A DNA stretch of 64,000 bases from Puniceicoccales bacterium Verruco_01. Its GTDB lineage: Bacteria > Verrucomicrobiota > Verrucomicrobiia > Opitutales > Oceanipulchritudinaceae. The notes beneath the pieces are model-generated. The model made no database searches, was not told where the DNA came from, and saw only the letters and a list, made by a program, of their open reading frames with translations. This document shows, piece by piece, positions 17,874 through 27,562 of this stretch. The translations under genes and the position numbers were made by a program. Within the stretch, counting starts at the first letter, position 1; each line of letters begins with the position of its first letter. The DNA is taken from positions 29,359-93,358 of the forward strand of contig LVBV01000022.1 of NCBI GenBank assembly GCA_001604565.1, in the 5' to 3' direction.

Positions 17874-18275
17874 CTAGCCGATGGTGAGGAGCGCCTGGCC
17901 TTCCTCGACCGAATCGCCGGGGTTCACGCTGATGGCGGTGACGGTGCCGGAGACATGAGCCGGGACCGTGGTCTTCATCTTCATGGCTTCGAGAGTCACG
18001 ACGGTCTGGCCCTCCTTGACGGCCTGGCCGATCTTCACGTCGATGGAGTCGATCTTGCCCGCGAGGGGGCTTGTGACCGAGCCCGCGCCCGCGGCGACGG
18101 GGGCGTGAACGACCGCAGCCGGCTTCGGAGCCGGGGCGGGGGCCGGAGCTGCGGCAACCGCGGCGGCGGCGACAGGGGCGGGAGCGGCAACCGGGGTCGC
18201 AACACCGCCGTCGAGGATTTCAACAGAAACGTCGTAGGCCTTGCCTTCGACCGTGATACGCAATTTTTTCGTCAT
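17874..18275 (-). CDS. mmdC: Biotin carboxyl carrier subunit of methylmalonyl-CoA decarboxylase
   Basis: A 133-residue biotin protein. The N-terminus (MTKKLRITVEGKAYDVSVE) is the typical small strand pair, followed by an Ala/Pro-rich flexible linker (about residues 26-66), and a biotinyl domain (67-133) with the attachment motif EAMKMK, Lys99. It carries CO2 from MmdA to the membrane subunit MmdB. ATG 18275 is chosen over an in-frame start at 18326 because the family begins at this strand. It sits between mmdD and mmdB with 57 and 112 bp gaps. Confidence 0.94.
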   Translation of the reverse strand: MTKKLRITVEGKAYDVSVEILDGGVATPVAAPAPVAAAAVAAAPAPAPAPKPAAVVHAPVAAGAGSVTSPLAGKIDSIDVKIGQAVKEGQTVVTLEAMKMKTTVPAHVSGTVTAISVNPGDSVEEGQALLTIG

Positions 18276-18332
18276 TTTGTTTGGAAGAGAAACTTCGTTT
18301 GGAGTTGTTTTTGGAGTGTATTGCAAAAGCTC

Positions 18333-18785
18333 CTAGCGGAACTTGTGCGAGGTGAAAATGTCGCGACGGCCCTGAACTCCCCACTCGGTGGAGGCGGGCT
18401 GGACGCTGACGACGCGGACGGCGGAGCCGAGGGCGACGTGGGCGGCGGCGGCGATGACGGCAACGAGGGCGCCGTCAGCGGAGGCAACCGAAGCGGGCGC
18501 GGCGGCAGTGGCCACCGGTGCGGCGGCAGCGGCGACGGGAGCCGGCGCGGCGGGCTTCTTCCCGAGGAAAACCCCGAGAAGATTCATGAGGATCATCATG
18601 GCGAGGAGCACCGCCATCACCACCGCGAAGCCGAAGAGGAGCAGAAAGATCGACTCAGGAAGGGTCGGATTGGTGTGATCCGCAAAGAAGGCCAGGACGT
18701 TGATGGGTGCCCCGAAACTAAGTGCTTGCACGAGAAAACCTTTGTTTTGGTTGAAGGAAAAGAATGCGCGGACGACGCTCCCCAC
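18333..18785 (-). CDS. mmdD: Small membrane (gamma/delta, OadG-type) subunit of methylmalonyl-CoA decarboxylase
   Basis: A protein of up to 150 residues with one membrane helix (LPESIFLLLFGFAVVMAVLL and onward), an Ala/Pro linker and a C-terminal helix VAVIAAAAHVALG followed by WGVQGRRDIFTSHKFR, the tail pattern of OadG-like subunits. It holds the complex together and contacts MmdA. The start is uncertain: GTG 18785 has GGAAAG upstream, while GTG 18731 (giving an N-terminus at VQALSFGAP) has AAAGG at good spacing; the latter gives a 132-residue protein. It follows mmdA after a gap of about 130 bp that contains a strong hairpin. Confidence 0.82.
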   Translation of the reverse strand: MGSVVRAFFSFNQNKGFLVQALSFGAPINVLAFFADHTNPTLPESIFLLLFGFAVVMAVLLAMMILMNLLGVFLGKKPAAPAPVAAAAAPVATAAAPASVASADGALVAVIAAAAHVALGSAVRVVSVQPASTEWGVQGRRDIFTSHKFR

Positions 18786-18872
18786 GGGAACGCTTTCCGG
18801 ACGCTATCACAAAAAAACCTTGATGCGCATCCGTCAAATATTACCGGAAAAATCCGTTTGGAGACGGTGCGC

Positions 18873-18902
18873 CCTCCCGTCCGGACGGTGCCGGACGGGA
18901 GG
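18873..18902 (-). other. Strong intercistronic hairpin between mmdA and mmdD
   Basis: A perfect 12-bp GC-rich stem (CCTCCCGTCCGG at 18873-18884, CCGGACGGGAGG at 18891-18902) with a 6-base loop lies 11 bp after the mmdA stop. No T run follows on the transcribed strand, so it is more likely an RNA-stabilising or partial-termination element than a full terminator. Confidence 0.6.
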
Positions 18903-18913
18903 AGCCCGGAAAA

Positions 18914-20470
18914 CTAGAGCGGAATGTTGCCGTGCTTCTTGGACGGGCGCGTGACGCGCTTGGAGAGCGAGTTGCGGAAGGCCATCGCAAGAACCGAGCG
19001 GCTGACGGCGGGCTCGATCACGTCGGTGATCATGGCGCCGCGCGCGGCCTGGTACGGGGAGGCGAACTTTTCCTTGTAGTCGGCCACGAATTCCGCGTAG
19101 GCGGCCTTCGGGTCGGCGGCGGCCTTGATCTCGTCCTTGAAGACGATCTTGACCGCGCCCTCGGCACCCATGACGGCGATCTCGGCGCTCGGCCAGGCGA
19201 AGACCATGTCCGCGCCCATGTCCACCGAGCACATCGCAAGATACGCGCCGCCGTAGGCCTTGCGCATGATGAGCGTGATCTTCGGAACCGTGGCGCTGGC
19301 GTAGGCGAAGAGCATCTTGGCGCCGTGGCGGATGATGCCGCCGCGCTCCTGGGCGAGGCCCGGCATGAATCCGGGGACGTCCACGAGGTTCAGGATCGGC
19401 ACGTTGTAAATGTTGCAGGTGCGGATGAAGCGCGCGGCCTTGTCGGAAGAGTCGATATCCAGGCATCCGGCCTTGTAGGCGGGCTGGTTCGCGATGATGC
19501 CGACGACGATTCCCTCGATGCGGGCGAAGCCGACGACGATGTTCTTGGCGAAGTCGGCCTGGATCTCGAAGAAGCTGCCCGCGTCCGTGAGACGGTCGAT
19601 CACCTTCTTCACGTCGAAGCCCGCCTTCGGGTCCTCTGGAACGATGTTGTTCAGTTCCTCGTCGCGGGAGATGGTGATGTTGCCGGAGAAGTGGTGCGGA
19701 GCGTCCTGCAGGTTGTTGCTCGGCAGGTAGGAAAGGAGCTTCTTGGCGAGTTCGATCGCGTGGAGGTCGTCATTGGCGATGAGGTGCACGTTGCCGGAGA
19801 CCGTCGCGTGGGCGTTGGCGGAGGCGAACATCTCAAGATCGGCCTGCTCGCCCGTGGCCGCCTTGATGACCTCGGGGCCGCAGATGAACATGTTGGTGTT
19901 CGCGTCCTTCACCATGATGATGAAGTCGCAGAGGGCCGGGGAGTACACCGCGCCGCCCGCGCAGGGGCCGGCGATGATGGAAATCTGCGGCACCACGCCG
20001 CTCATGAGGACGTTCTGATAGAAAATCTGGCCGAAGCCGGAGAGACTGTTCACGCCCTCCTGAATGCGGGCGCCGCCGGAATCGTTCATGCCGATGACGG
20101 GCATGCCCATGTTCATGGCGTACTTCATGATATCGACGGTCTTCTTGGCCTGGATGGAGCCGAGCGAGGCGCCCGCCAGGGTGAAGTCGTGCGCGAAGGT
20201 GGCCACCGGGCGGCCATCGACCATGCCGATGCCCGTCACCACGCCGTCGGAGGGAATGGACTTCTTTTCCATCCCGAAGTCGTGGCAGTTGTGGTCGGCG
20301 TGCATGCCGAATTCCTGGAACGTGTCGGGCTCGTAGAGAGCCGCGACGCGCTCGCGGGCGGAGTGCTGGCCCTTTTCATGGCGGGCCGCGATTTTCTTTT
20401 CGCCGCCGCCGGCGAGGGCGGTCTTGCGACGTTTGTCGAGATCTTCGAGAAGTTTGCGCTGTATTGCCAT
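18914..20470 (-). CDS. mmdA: Methylmalonyl-CoA decarboxylase alpha (carboxyltransferase) subunit
   Basis: The 518-residue cytoplasmic subunit transfers the carboxyl group of methylmalonyl-CoA to the biotin of MmdC, releasing propionyl-CoA. It has two crotonase-like carboxyltransferase halves: the N-terminal CoA site (HARERVAALYEP-like start, DFTLAGASLGSIQAKKTVDIM, MNDSGGARIQEGV, GPCAGGAVYSPAL) and the C-terminal half (DVPGFMPGLAQERGGIIRHGAKMLFAYA, MRKAYGGAYLAM, GAEGAVKIVF). Length and motifs match MmdA/PccB. The start ATG 20470 has AGGA about seven bases upstream. First gene of the mmdADCB operon. Propionyl-CoA carboxylase beta chain is the main alternative but lacks the pump partners found here. 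Confidence 0.95.
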   Translation of the reverse strand: MAIQRKLLEDLDKRRKTALAGGGEKKIAARHEKGQHSARERVAALYEPDTFQEFGMHADHNCHDFGMEKKSIPSDGVVTGIGMVDGRPVATFAHDFTLAGASLGSIQAKKTVDIMKYAMNMGMPVIGMNDSGGARIQEGVNSLSGFGQIFYQNVLMSGVVPQISIIAGPCAGGAVYSPALCDFIIMVKDANTNMFICGPEVIKAATGEQADLEMFASANAHATVSGNVHLIANDDLHAIELAKKLLSYLPSNNLQDAPHHFSGNITISRDEELNNIVPEDPKAGFDVKKVIDRLTDAGSFFEIQADFAKNIVVGFARIEGIVVGIIANQPAYKAGCLDIDSSDKAARFIRTCNIYNVPILNLVDVPGFMPGLAQERGGIIRHGAKMLFAYASATVPKITLIMRKAYGGAYLAMCSVDMGADMVFAWPSAEIAVMGAEGAVKIVFKDEIKAAADPKAAYAEFVADYKEKFASPYQAARGAMITDVIEPAVSRSVLAMAFRNSLSKRVTRPSKKHGNIPL

Positions 20471-20635
20471 AGAAATTCCTAATGAGTACTCGGCGCAGGT
20501 TAAGGTCGTCTAATCAAACTTGTCCACGATAAAACGTCCTGCGAGCCGATTATAGGAATGTGTCATTATTTAATATGACGCTATCGCTGCCATTGGCGGA
20601 AACATACGCGAAAATCACGATGGTGCGTGCCCCCG

Positions 20636-22618
20636 TCACGATTTCTGCACGCAGTAGTCCGTGCTTTCGGGCAGGAGGAAGGAATGTGTTTTCGGCGGCG
20701 CGTGCCGATTCCTTTCCTTCGCGCCGTCCACGAAGTCTTCCAGCCCTTTCACCAGATGTTGGAGGGATTCGCCCCTCGCGGCGAGGCTCTCCCCGGCGGC
20801 GGCGGTCTGTTCGGCGGTGGCGGCGGTGTCGCGGCTGATTTCCTCGATGCGCCGGGCGGCTTCGGCGATCGCCTCGATGCCGTCCGCCTGTTCCGTGGAG
20901 GCGGTCGCGACGGAGGCGATGCGGCGGCTCGCTCCGTCCACACTCCCTGCGGTTTCGCCCAGGCGTTCCTCCAGGACGCGCGTCCAGCGGGCGCCGTCTT
21001 CGGACCTCGCGCGCGATTCCTGGATCAGGACTGCGCAGGCACGGGCCGCCTCGGCGCTCCGGTTCGCAAGGGCGCGCACCTCGTCCGCCACAACAGCGAA
21101 GCCCCTGCCGCTTTCCCCGGCTCTTGCCGCCTCCACCGCCGCGTTGAGGGAGAGCAGATTCGTCTGGAAGGCGATGGCCTCGATGCTTTTTACGATCTGC
21201 GAGTTCTTTTCCGCGGAAAGGGTGATGCTCTTCATCGCGGCGAGCATTTGCTCCATGCTTTCCCGGCAGAGACGCACCTGTTCCATCGCCTGTTTGGAGC
21301 CTTCTCCGGCGGCGCGCGCGTTTTCGGCGTTTTTCCGCGTGTGTTCCAAAAGTCGTTCCAGCGCGGCGAGGGTTTCTCCGGCGGCGCGTCCCGCCTCGGA
21401 GGCTTTTTGCGCAAGGACGGTGCCGGAGTCTCCCAGTTCCGCCGAGGTCGCACGCACCTCGGAGCCGGATTCGCTGAGCGAGCCCATCGTCCCGCGCAGG
21501 ATTTTCACCGTGCGCTGTCCGGTAAAGGCCACGGGCACGACGACCGCCGCCGCAACGAAGACGGAGAGGAAAAGGAAGAGGCGCATCGCCCTGTCGGCCC
21601 CGGCGCGCGAATTCTCGCTTCCATCGCGGGCCCGGGCGATCCTTTCGTTCATGCGCTCCCGCGCGAGGGGTACGCCCGCGGCGGCATCGGCCTCCATGCG
21701 TCCGATGGCCCTGTGCAGGAGAGCGAAGTTGGCCGCCATCCTCGTGCGGCACTGCTCCCCGGCGACGGCGTTGTCGTTCCATTTCACGCAGGCGGAGACG
21801 ATCTTCGCGGCAAGGCCGTTCCATTGGCCGCAGGCGGTGCGGAAGGCGGCCAGGGGCGCGGCGAGCGCCGCCACACCCGCCTCGTCGGCCACGTCCAGAT
21901 TGTCGTACACCCGTCCCGAGTTGTAGTTGAAGTCGGCGATCGCCAGATCCAGTTCGTGCCGGTTGCGGGCGTTCGGCAGGCTGGAGAGCGAGGCCTTTGC
22001 GGCGGCATGATAGCGCTCCACCTGCAGGATGCGGCGGATGACGGAGGCGTCGGCCCCGTTCATCGCGCTTTCCATCGCGGCGAGTGCCTTCGACGCCGTC
22101 TTGAAAACCCCGTCCGCCTCCGCGTACAGGGCGGCGCGTTCCTGCGCGATGGCCCGCCGTTCCGCCGAGAGTGCGAGCGATCCTGCCAGATCCTCCGACC
22201 AGACCTTGTAAGCGTTCCGGAAGGTGGCGAGACGTTCATTCTCGAAGGGGAAGCACTGCGCCGCCCCGTTCACGCCGTTGGACACCGCCTCCCTCTTGGC
22301 CTGTGCGGCGGAACTGGACGCGTCGAAGGTTTCCTGTGCGACGGCGTCGCGGGCGTTCATCTCGGCGAGGTAGGCCGTGTAGGCGTCGCGATCGGCCCCG
22401 GCGAGAAGGTGTGCGGCCTCGCCCGTGCGGACGACCTCGGGAACCTCGCGGTCCACAAGTGGGGCCACCGTGTCCTCGAAAAGCTCGCGCGAGTTTTCCG
22501 AAACCGAGCGCAGTCCGCCGCGCCCCATGAAGTATAGAATGAGCAGGCCCGCAAGACAGGATGCCGAGACCATGATGAATTTTGCCGCCAGAGACATGTG
22601 CATGGCACGGCGATGCAC
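20636..22618 (-). CDS. Methyl-accepting chemotaxis protein 1
   Basis: A 660-residue transmembrane chemoreceptor. There is a first membrane helix near residues 13-31, a helical periplasmic sensor domain (about 32-310), a second helix near 318-340 ([19 protein letters not shown]) and a long cytoplasmic coiled coil. The signalling tip reads [20 protein letters not shown] followed by [19 protein letters not shown], the hallmark of MCPs. A HAMP domain is poorly visible. Starts at 22603 or 22597 are possible. It is adjacent to and similar in plan to MCP 2, probably a tandem duplication. No other che genes are in the window. Located between the mmd and mut operons. Confidence 0.9.
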   Translation of the reverse strand: MHRRAMHMSLAAKFIMVSASCLAGLLILYFMGRGGLRSVSENSRELFEDTVAPLVDREVPEVVRTGEAAHLLAGADRDAYTAYLAEMNARDAVAQETFDASSSAAQAKREAVSNGVNGAAQCFPFENERLATFRNAYKVWSEDLAGSLALSAERRAIAQERAALYAEADGVFKTASKALAAMESAMNGADASVIRRILQVERYHAAAKASLSSLPNARNRHELDLAIADFNYNSGRVYDNLDVADEAGVAALAAPLAAFRTACGQWNGLAAKIVSACVKWNDNAVAGEQCRTRMAANFALLHRAIGRMEADAAAGVPLARERMNERIARARDGSENSRAGADRAMRLFLFLSVFVAAAVVVPVAFTGQRTVKILRGTMGSLSESGSEVRATSAELGDSGTVLAQKASEAGRAAGETLAALERLLEHTRKNAENARAAGEGSKQAMEQVRLCRESMEQMLAAMKSITLSAEKNSQIVKSIEAIAFQTNLLSLNAAVEAARAGESGRGFAVVADEVRALANRSAEAARACAVLIQESRARSEDGARWTRVLEERLGETAGSVDGASRRIASVATASTEQADGIEAIAEAARRIEEISRDTAATAEQTAAAGESLAARGESLQHLVKGLEDFVDGAKERNRHAPPKTHSFLLPESTDYCVQKS

Positions 22619-22862
22619 TGGCCGGAATGACCCGAACCCGCCGCGTTCCCCGTGTTGCTCCCTACGATCTGTGCCCCCTTCTCTTCAAACCAAACCTCTT
22701 CCCGTAAGATACAATTCACCGTCTTGACCTGTCCGGAAGACTGGCTTCACGTTTTTCTTACATCCGGCGCTTGCCAAATACCGTGCATCCACGCATGACC
22801 GGCGCGGACGCTAGGGAACCTTGCGGACCGTCTTTGCGGAATACCCCAGCGCACCGGCCCGG

Positions 22863-24872
22863 TCAACGGCTGAGGAATTTTCTTGCGGGTTTGTTTCCGG
22901 GCAGATGCCCCCCAGAATGCGCGGAAGAGGGCAGGGTGCCTCCCGGAGCGACAGCGATGCGGGTGCCGGGTTCTTTCTTGCCCTCGACGAAGCTGCTGAG
23001 ATCCCGCACGACTCCGCCGAGAACCTCGCTCTGCGAGGCGAGTTCCTCCGACGCGGAGGCGGTTTCCTCGGCGTTGGCGGCGGTGCTTTGTCCGAGGGTT
23101 TCAACCTGCCGCGCGGCGTTGGCGATGCGCTCGATGCCGGTTGTCTGCTCGCGGGAGGATTCCGCCACCTGATTCACCATCGAGGAAACTCCGTCCACGC
23201 TCTTGTTCACCTGATCGAGAATTTCGTGCAGTTCGCCCGTCGCGCGCACGCCGTCGGCGGTGTGACGCTGCGCCTCGGCCACCTTGGCGGCGCTGGCCTT
23301 GGCGGCCTCGGCACTGCGCTGGGCAAGGCTGCGAACCTCCTGGGCGACGACGGCGAATCCCGCCCCCGCCTCGCCGGCGCGGGCGGCCTCCACGGCGGCA
23401 TTGAGGGCGAGGATGTTCGTCTGGAAGGCGATGTCCTCGATCGTCTTGACGATCTGGGCGGTCTGGTCGGAGGATTCTTTGATCTTCTGCATGGTCTGCA
23501 ACATGCCGTTCATCGCGGCGCGGCCCCGGTTGCTGGCGTCGAGGCTCGTCTTCACCCCCTGACTCGCCTTTCCGGCGCTTTCGGAATTGAGCTTCGTCAT
23601 CGAGGAGAGCTCGTCGAGGGAGGACATCGTTTCCTCCAGCGAAGCCGCCTGTTCGGAGGCTCCCTGCGCGAGCTGGGTACTTGCGTTTGCCAGTTCCGAC
23701 GAGGCAGCGCGCACCTGCTGGCTCGCGGCATCCAGGTCGTTCATCGTGCCCTTCATGACGCGGACGATCCGGCGCGCCGTGGTCGAGACGGGAATCACCA
23801 CCGCCACCGCCACGGCGAGCGACAGGATCAGGAAGATCCAGACGGAACGACGCATCCCCGACTGCGCCTGTTTGTTGCGCTGTTCGGCGGCGCTTACCTT
23901 GCCATCCACCGCCTTCTGCATCTGCGGCAGTTTTTCCTCGATGACGCCGGAAAGGTCGTCGATCGACTTGCGGGTGGCGGAAAAGAGCGTTTCCGCCCGC
24001 GCAAAGGATTCGTCGAGCGCGGCGGCGACGCCCGCGATCTCCCGCGTGATCGAGATCACCTTGCCCGCGGATTGAGTCCATTGATCAAAGGCTGTGCGGA
24101 AGGCTTTTGCATCCTCCGCGACAACCGTTCCCGCTTTGGTGGAGACCTCTGCGAGACGCTCGCGGACCTGGCCCACGTTTTCCTGATATTCCGCGGCGGC
24201 GGATTCGGCGGCGGCGGGACTGGCGGCATTCATGGCCAGAACCACGGCAAGGCGGGCCTGGTACAGGTCCCGGTCTGCCTGAAGAGCCGTTTTCTCCGCC
24301 GAATCCATATCCTTTGAACCTGCGGCGGCCTTCTCAAGGGCCTCCTCAATACTGTTGAGATGATCCCGCATCCCGCCGAATTCCTTCTCTACTTTTGTAA
24401 AGGAATTCATTCGCAAAGTGCTTCTCTCAAAGATGGTGGCGGATAGGGTGCTGGCATTCTCCATTTCGGCGCGCCAGAGATTGTAATTACTGCGGAAGGC
24501 GTTCACCTCGGCCCCGGTGATTCCGCCGCCCTGGATACCGCGGCCCACGCGGTCGGACACCTGATCCATGTTGTCCTTCACATCCTTGATCTGGGCTTCG
24601 AGATCCTCCCGGCTCGCGGCGCTCCGTGCCCGTATGAGGGCGACATCGGCCTGATAGGAATCGCGGTCTGCATTCAAAAAGAGACTCAGGGAATCCGCCA
24701 GTCGGTTCATGCCCGGGTAGTCCTGCTGGATCACGGGGATGAAGTCGTCCTGAACGAGACTGTCGGAGGTTTTTGCGATCGAGACCAGTCCCTGTCTGCC
24801 GAAGAAAAACAGCAGGGCCAGTCCCGCGACACAACAGAGAACGATGACAAGGAAGCGATGGATGAGACTCAT
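22863..24872 (-). CDS. Methyl-accepting chemotaxis protein 2
   Basis: A 669-residue chemoreceptor with a first helix at about 5-24 ([19 protein letters not shown]), a helical periplasmic domain, a second helix near 343-363 ([18 protein letters not shown]), a partial HAMP-like linker and a signalling domain with [20 protein letters not shown] and [20 protein letters not shown]. Its periplasmic helices and cytoplasmic domain resemble MCP 1, indicating paralogy, while the sensor halves have diverged. The ligand is unknown; the position beside the propionate genes suggests sensing of a related metabolite only as a hypothesis. The gene reads leftward and is divergent from mutA. Confidence 0.92.
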   Translation of the reverse strand: MSLIHRFLVIVLCCVAGLALLFFFGRQGLVSIAKTSDSLVQDDFIPVIQQDYPGMNRLADSLSLFLNADRDSYQADVALIRARSAASREDLEAQIKDVKDNMDQVSDRVGRGIQGGGITGAEVNAFRSNYNLWRAEMENASTLSATIFERSTLRMNSFTKVEKEFGGMRDHLNSIEEALEKAAAGSKDMDSAEKTALQADRDLYQARLAVVLAMNAASPAAAESAAAEYQENVGQVRERLAEVSTKAGTVVAEDAKAFRTAFDQWTQSAGKVISITREIAGVAAALDESFARAETLFSATRKSIDDLSGVIEEKLPQMQKAVDGKVSAAEQRNKQAQSGMRRSVWIFLILSLAVAVAVVIPVSTTARRIVRVMKGTMNDLDAASQQVRAASSELANASTQLAQGASEQAASLEETMSSLDELSSMTKLNSESAGKASQGVKTSLDASNRGRAAMNGMLQTMQKIKESSDQTAQIVKTIEDIAFQTNILALNAAVEAARAGEAGAGFAVVAQEVRSLAQRSAEAAKASAAKVAEAQRHTADGVRATGELHEILDQVNKSVDGVSSMVNQVAESSREQTTGIERIANAARQVETLGQSTAANAEETASASEELASQSEVLGGVVRDLSSFVEGKKEPGTRIAVAPGGTLPSSAHSGGHLPGNKPARKFLSR

Positions 24873-25394
24873 GTTGGTTTGCGTTGCCGGAGGCGGAGAA
24901 AGAACGTGCTCCCGGTGCAGTGAGGTTACAGGCTGGCGCCAATGTAACTGCGCTCCTGTTGACTCGCAAATGCCTCTGTCGATTCCTTCGGGAGGGACTT
25001 CGCGTCTGTTCCTGCCGCACCTTCCGTACCGGTGTCCGTTCGCGTCTTGGGCTCTGCGGAAAACGAAATATTGGAGAGGGGTTCCGACATTTTCCGAAGG
25101 TCCCGATTTCCAGTGTCAATTTAATGGCACAGGAAGGCCAATAGATTGCAATGACCGATATAAGAAATACTTCATTAAACCGTACTACCCCAGCCGCGCC
25201 GCCATGACATGAAAAAACCCTGCTTTGAGGGACGCAATTGTGTGATCCGGCGCGGCATAAGTGGGGGTCGGTCGGTGATTGACAGCCTGTTAGTTTGGCT
25301 AATAAACAAACAGTTTTGCGCGGGGGTTTTGAGGCAGGGGGGACTTTCCGCGTACGGAAAACAACTTTTCTTCTCCTCCAATTCACGACCCATC
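24873..25394. other. Divergent regulatory region between MCP 2 and mutA
   Basis: These 522 bp hold the promoters of both flanking genes. The right half (about 25080-25394) is more AT-rich and contains a good promoter candidate for mutA (25279-25305). I looked for a cobalamin riboswitch, which would fit a B12-dependent mutase, and saw no B12-box-like element. No coding frame with support is present. Confidence 0.5.
25279..25313 (+). promoter_or_regulatory. Candidate promoter and overlapping inverted repeat upstream of mutA
   Basis: TTGACA at 25279-25284 and TAATAA at 25300-25305 are separated by 15 bases. The imperfect inverted repeat CTGTTAGTTT (25287-25296) and AAACAAACAG (25304-25313; 9 of 10 pairs) spans the -10 region and could be an operator. 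The mutA ATG lies 90 bp downstream. Confidence 0.5.
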
Positions 25395-27524
25395 ATGAAT
25401 CAAGACGAACGTCCGGCGGCCCTCTCCGAAGGCCCTCTCAACATTCTGGAAGACTTCAAGCCGCACACCTACGAAGAATGGCGCGTCGCGGCTGACGAGC
25501 TATTGAAGGGCAAGCCCTTCGACAAGGTGATGAAGTCCACCCTCATCGAGGGCATCACCCTTGAGCCGATCTACCGCCGCGAGGACATCGCGGGGCTGGA
25601 TCTTGCCAGCGAGCTTCCGGGCCTTGGTTCCCGCGTGCGCGGCAACAGGACGACCGGCTACGAGGAGAATGCTTGGGCGATTTCCGAGGAAATCCCCGCC
25701 GCGACACCCGGGCAGTTCAACAAGGCGGCCCTGAACGACCTAGAGCGCGGCCAGAACGAGCTGAACATGGTCCTCGACTGCGCGACGAAGTCCGGCATCG
25801 ACGCCGACAAGGCCGAGCAGCCGGGAAGCAATGGCCTCTCGATCTCGACCCTCGCCGACCTCGAAAAGGCGCTGGAGGGCGTGCACCTGGAAATGATTTC
25901 CACCTACATTCAGGCGGGTGCCTGCGGCCTTCCTGTGGCGGCGCTTCTTCTCGCACTCGCCAAGAAGCGCGGCTTGGATATCGCCAAGCTCACGGGCTGC
26001 GTGGAGAGCGATCCCCTCCGCGTCCTTGCCGCGCGTGGCAAGCTGCCGGTGAGCCTCGCCGAGGCCTACCGCGAGATGTCCTTTGTGACGAAGTTCGCCG
26101 CCCACAAGGCGCCGAAGCTCCAGACGATCGGCGTTTCGGGCATGCCCTACGCCAACAGCGGCGCGAGCGCGGTCGAGGAACTGGGCTATGTTCTGGCCAC
26201 CGCGGCGGAATACATCCGCGAGATGGGCAAGACCGGCCTTTCCATCGACGAGGTCGCGCCCCGGATGCGCGTCACCCTGTCGCTCGGCAGCAACTTCTTC
26301 ATGGAGATCGCCAAGCTCCGCGCCGCGCGCCTGACCCTCGCGAACCTCGTCGAGGCCTTCGGCGGCAGCGACGCCTCCAAGAGCATTTACATCCATGCGC
26401 GCGGGACGAAGTGGAACAAGAGCCGCCTCGACCCCTACACGAACCTTTTGCGCTCCACGACCGAGACCTTCTCGGGCGCCATCGGCGGCGCGGACGGCAT
26501 GCACACCTCCGCCTTCGACGAAACTTACGAGACACCGGACGAATTCTCCCGCCGCATCGCCCGCAACCAGCAGATCATCATGCAGGAGGAGTGCGAGCTC
26601 ACCCGCACGATCGACCCCGCCGGCGGCAGCTACTATGTGGAGTGGCTCACCGATCAGGTCGCGAAGAAGGCCTGGGAGATCTTCCAGAAGATCGAAGGCA
26701 TGGGCGGCATGGCGAAGGCCCTTGAATCCGGCGCAATCGAGGATGCCGTCGGCAAGCTCCGCGCCGACCGCTTGAAGAAGATCCAGCAGCGCCGCGACGA
26801 GGTCGTGGGCGTCAACGCCTACCCGAACGCCACGGAAAAGCTCGTGGAGGTGAAGACCCCGGACCTTGCTGCGATCAAGGCCGAGCGCAGCGCCGCCGTG
26901 GCCGCCGCGCGCAAGAGTGTGGCGATCGACCTTTCCGGCAAATGCCCGACCTGCGTCCTTGCCGACGCCGCCCTCGCGGGCGCCTCGATCGGCGACATGG
27001 CCGCGGCCCTTCGCAAGGGTGACGCCGCTCCCGCGACGATCGCCAAGCCCCTCGCCGAGGTCCGCGCCTCCGAGCAGTATGAAAAGCTTCGCGCCGCCTC
27101 CGCCGCCTACGCCGCGAAAGAGGGCCACGCCCCGCAGATCCTGCAGGCGAACATGGGTTCTTCCCGCGCCTACCGCATCCGTGCGGACTGGACGAGCGCC
27201 TTCTTCAATGCGGCGGGCATCCAGATGCTGAACACGGTGGACTTCAAGACCCCCGAGGAAGCCGTGAAGGCCGCCGAGACCGCGGGAGTGAAGGTGGTCG
27301 TCATCACCTCCAGTGACGAGAATTACGTCACGATGGCCGAGGCCACCGCCAAGGCCTTCAAGGCGATGGCCAACGCCCCCTACGTGCTCCTCGCGGGCAC
27401 TCCCACCCCGGAGCAGGAAGCCCCGTGGAAGGCGGCGGGTGTGGACGAATACGTGAACGTCCGCGCGAACAACTATGCGCTGAACCTCAAGATGCTCCAG
27501 CTCACGGGCGCCATCGCGAAATAA
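25395..27524 (+). CDS. mutA: Methylmalonyl-CoA mutase small (beta) subunit
   Basis: A 709-residue subunit of the B12-dependent mutase. It has the TIM-barrel domain of the family ([73 protein letters not shown]) and a C-terminal flavodoxin-like domain (about residue 575 on). That domain lacks the DxHxxG cobalamin motif (the place reads [14 protein letters not shown]), as expected for the non-catalytic chain. Together with MutB it interconverts succinyl-CoA and methylmalonyl-CoA. ATG 25395 gives the normal N-terminus. mutB follows after 38 bp. Confidence 0.95.
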   Translation: MNQDERPAALSEGPLNILEDFKPHTYEEWRVAADELLKGKPFDKVMKSTLIEGITLEPIYRREDIAGLDLASELPGLGSRVRGNRTTGYEENAWAISEEIPAATPGQFNKAALNDLERGQNELNMVLDCATKSGIDADKAEQPGSNGLSISTLADLEKALEGVHLEMISTYIQAGACGLPVAALLLALAKKRGLDIAKLTGCVESDPLRVLAARGKLPVSLAEAYREMSFVTKFAAHKAPKLQTIGVSGMPYANSGASAVEELGYVLATAAEYIREMGKTGLSIDEVAPRMRVTLSLGSNFFMEIAKLRAARLTLANLVEAFGGSDASKSIYIHARGTKWNKSRLDPYTNLLRSTTETFSGAIGGADGMHTSAFDETYETPDEFSRRIARNQQIIMQEECELTRTIDPAGGSYYVEWLTDQVAKKAWEIFQKIEGMGGMAKALESGAIEDAVGKLRADRLKKIQQRRDEVVGVNAYPNATEKLVEVKTPDLAAIKAERSAAVAAARKSVAIDLSGKCPTCVLADAALAGASIGDMAAALRKGDAAPATIAKPLAEVRASEQYEKLRAASAAYAAKEGHAPQILQANMGSSRAYRIRADWTSAFFNAAGIQMLNTVDFKTPEEAVKAAETAGVKVVVITSSDENYVTMAEATAKAFKAMANAPYVLLAGTPTPEQEAPWKAAGVDEYVNVRANNYALNLKMLQLTGAIAK

Positions 27525-27562
27525 CCGAAAAACGCCCAAGCGTCGAAAGGACATTTACGAAA

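Noticed and set aside
24873..25394. Possible cobalamin riboswitch upstream of the B12-dependent mutase
   Set aside because: I looked for a B12-box-like element and the surrounding helices and saw none; a covariance search would be decisive.
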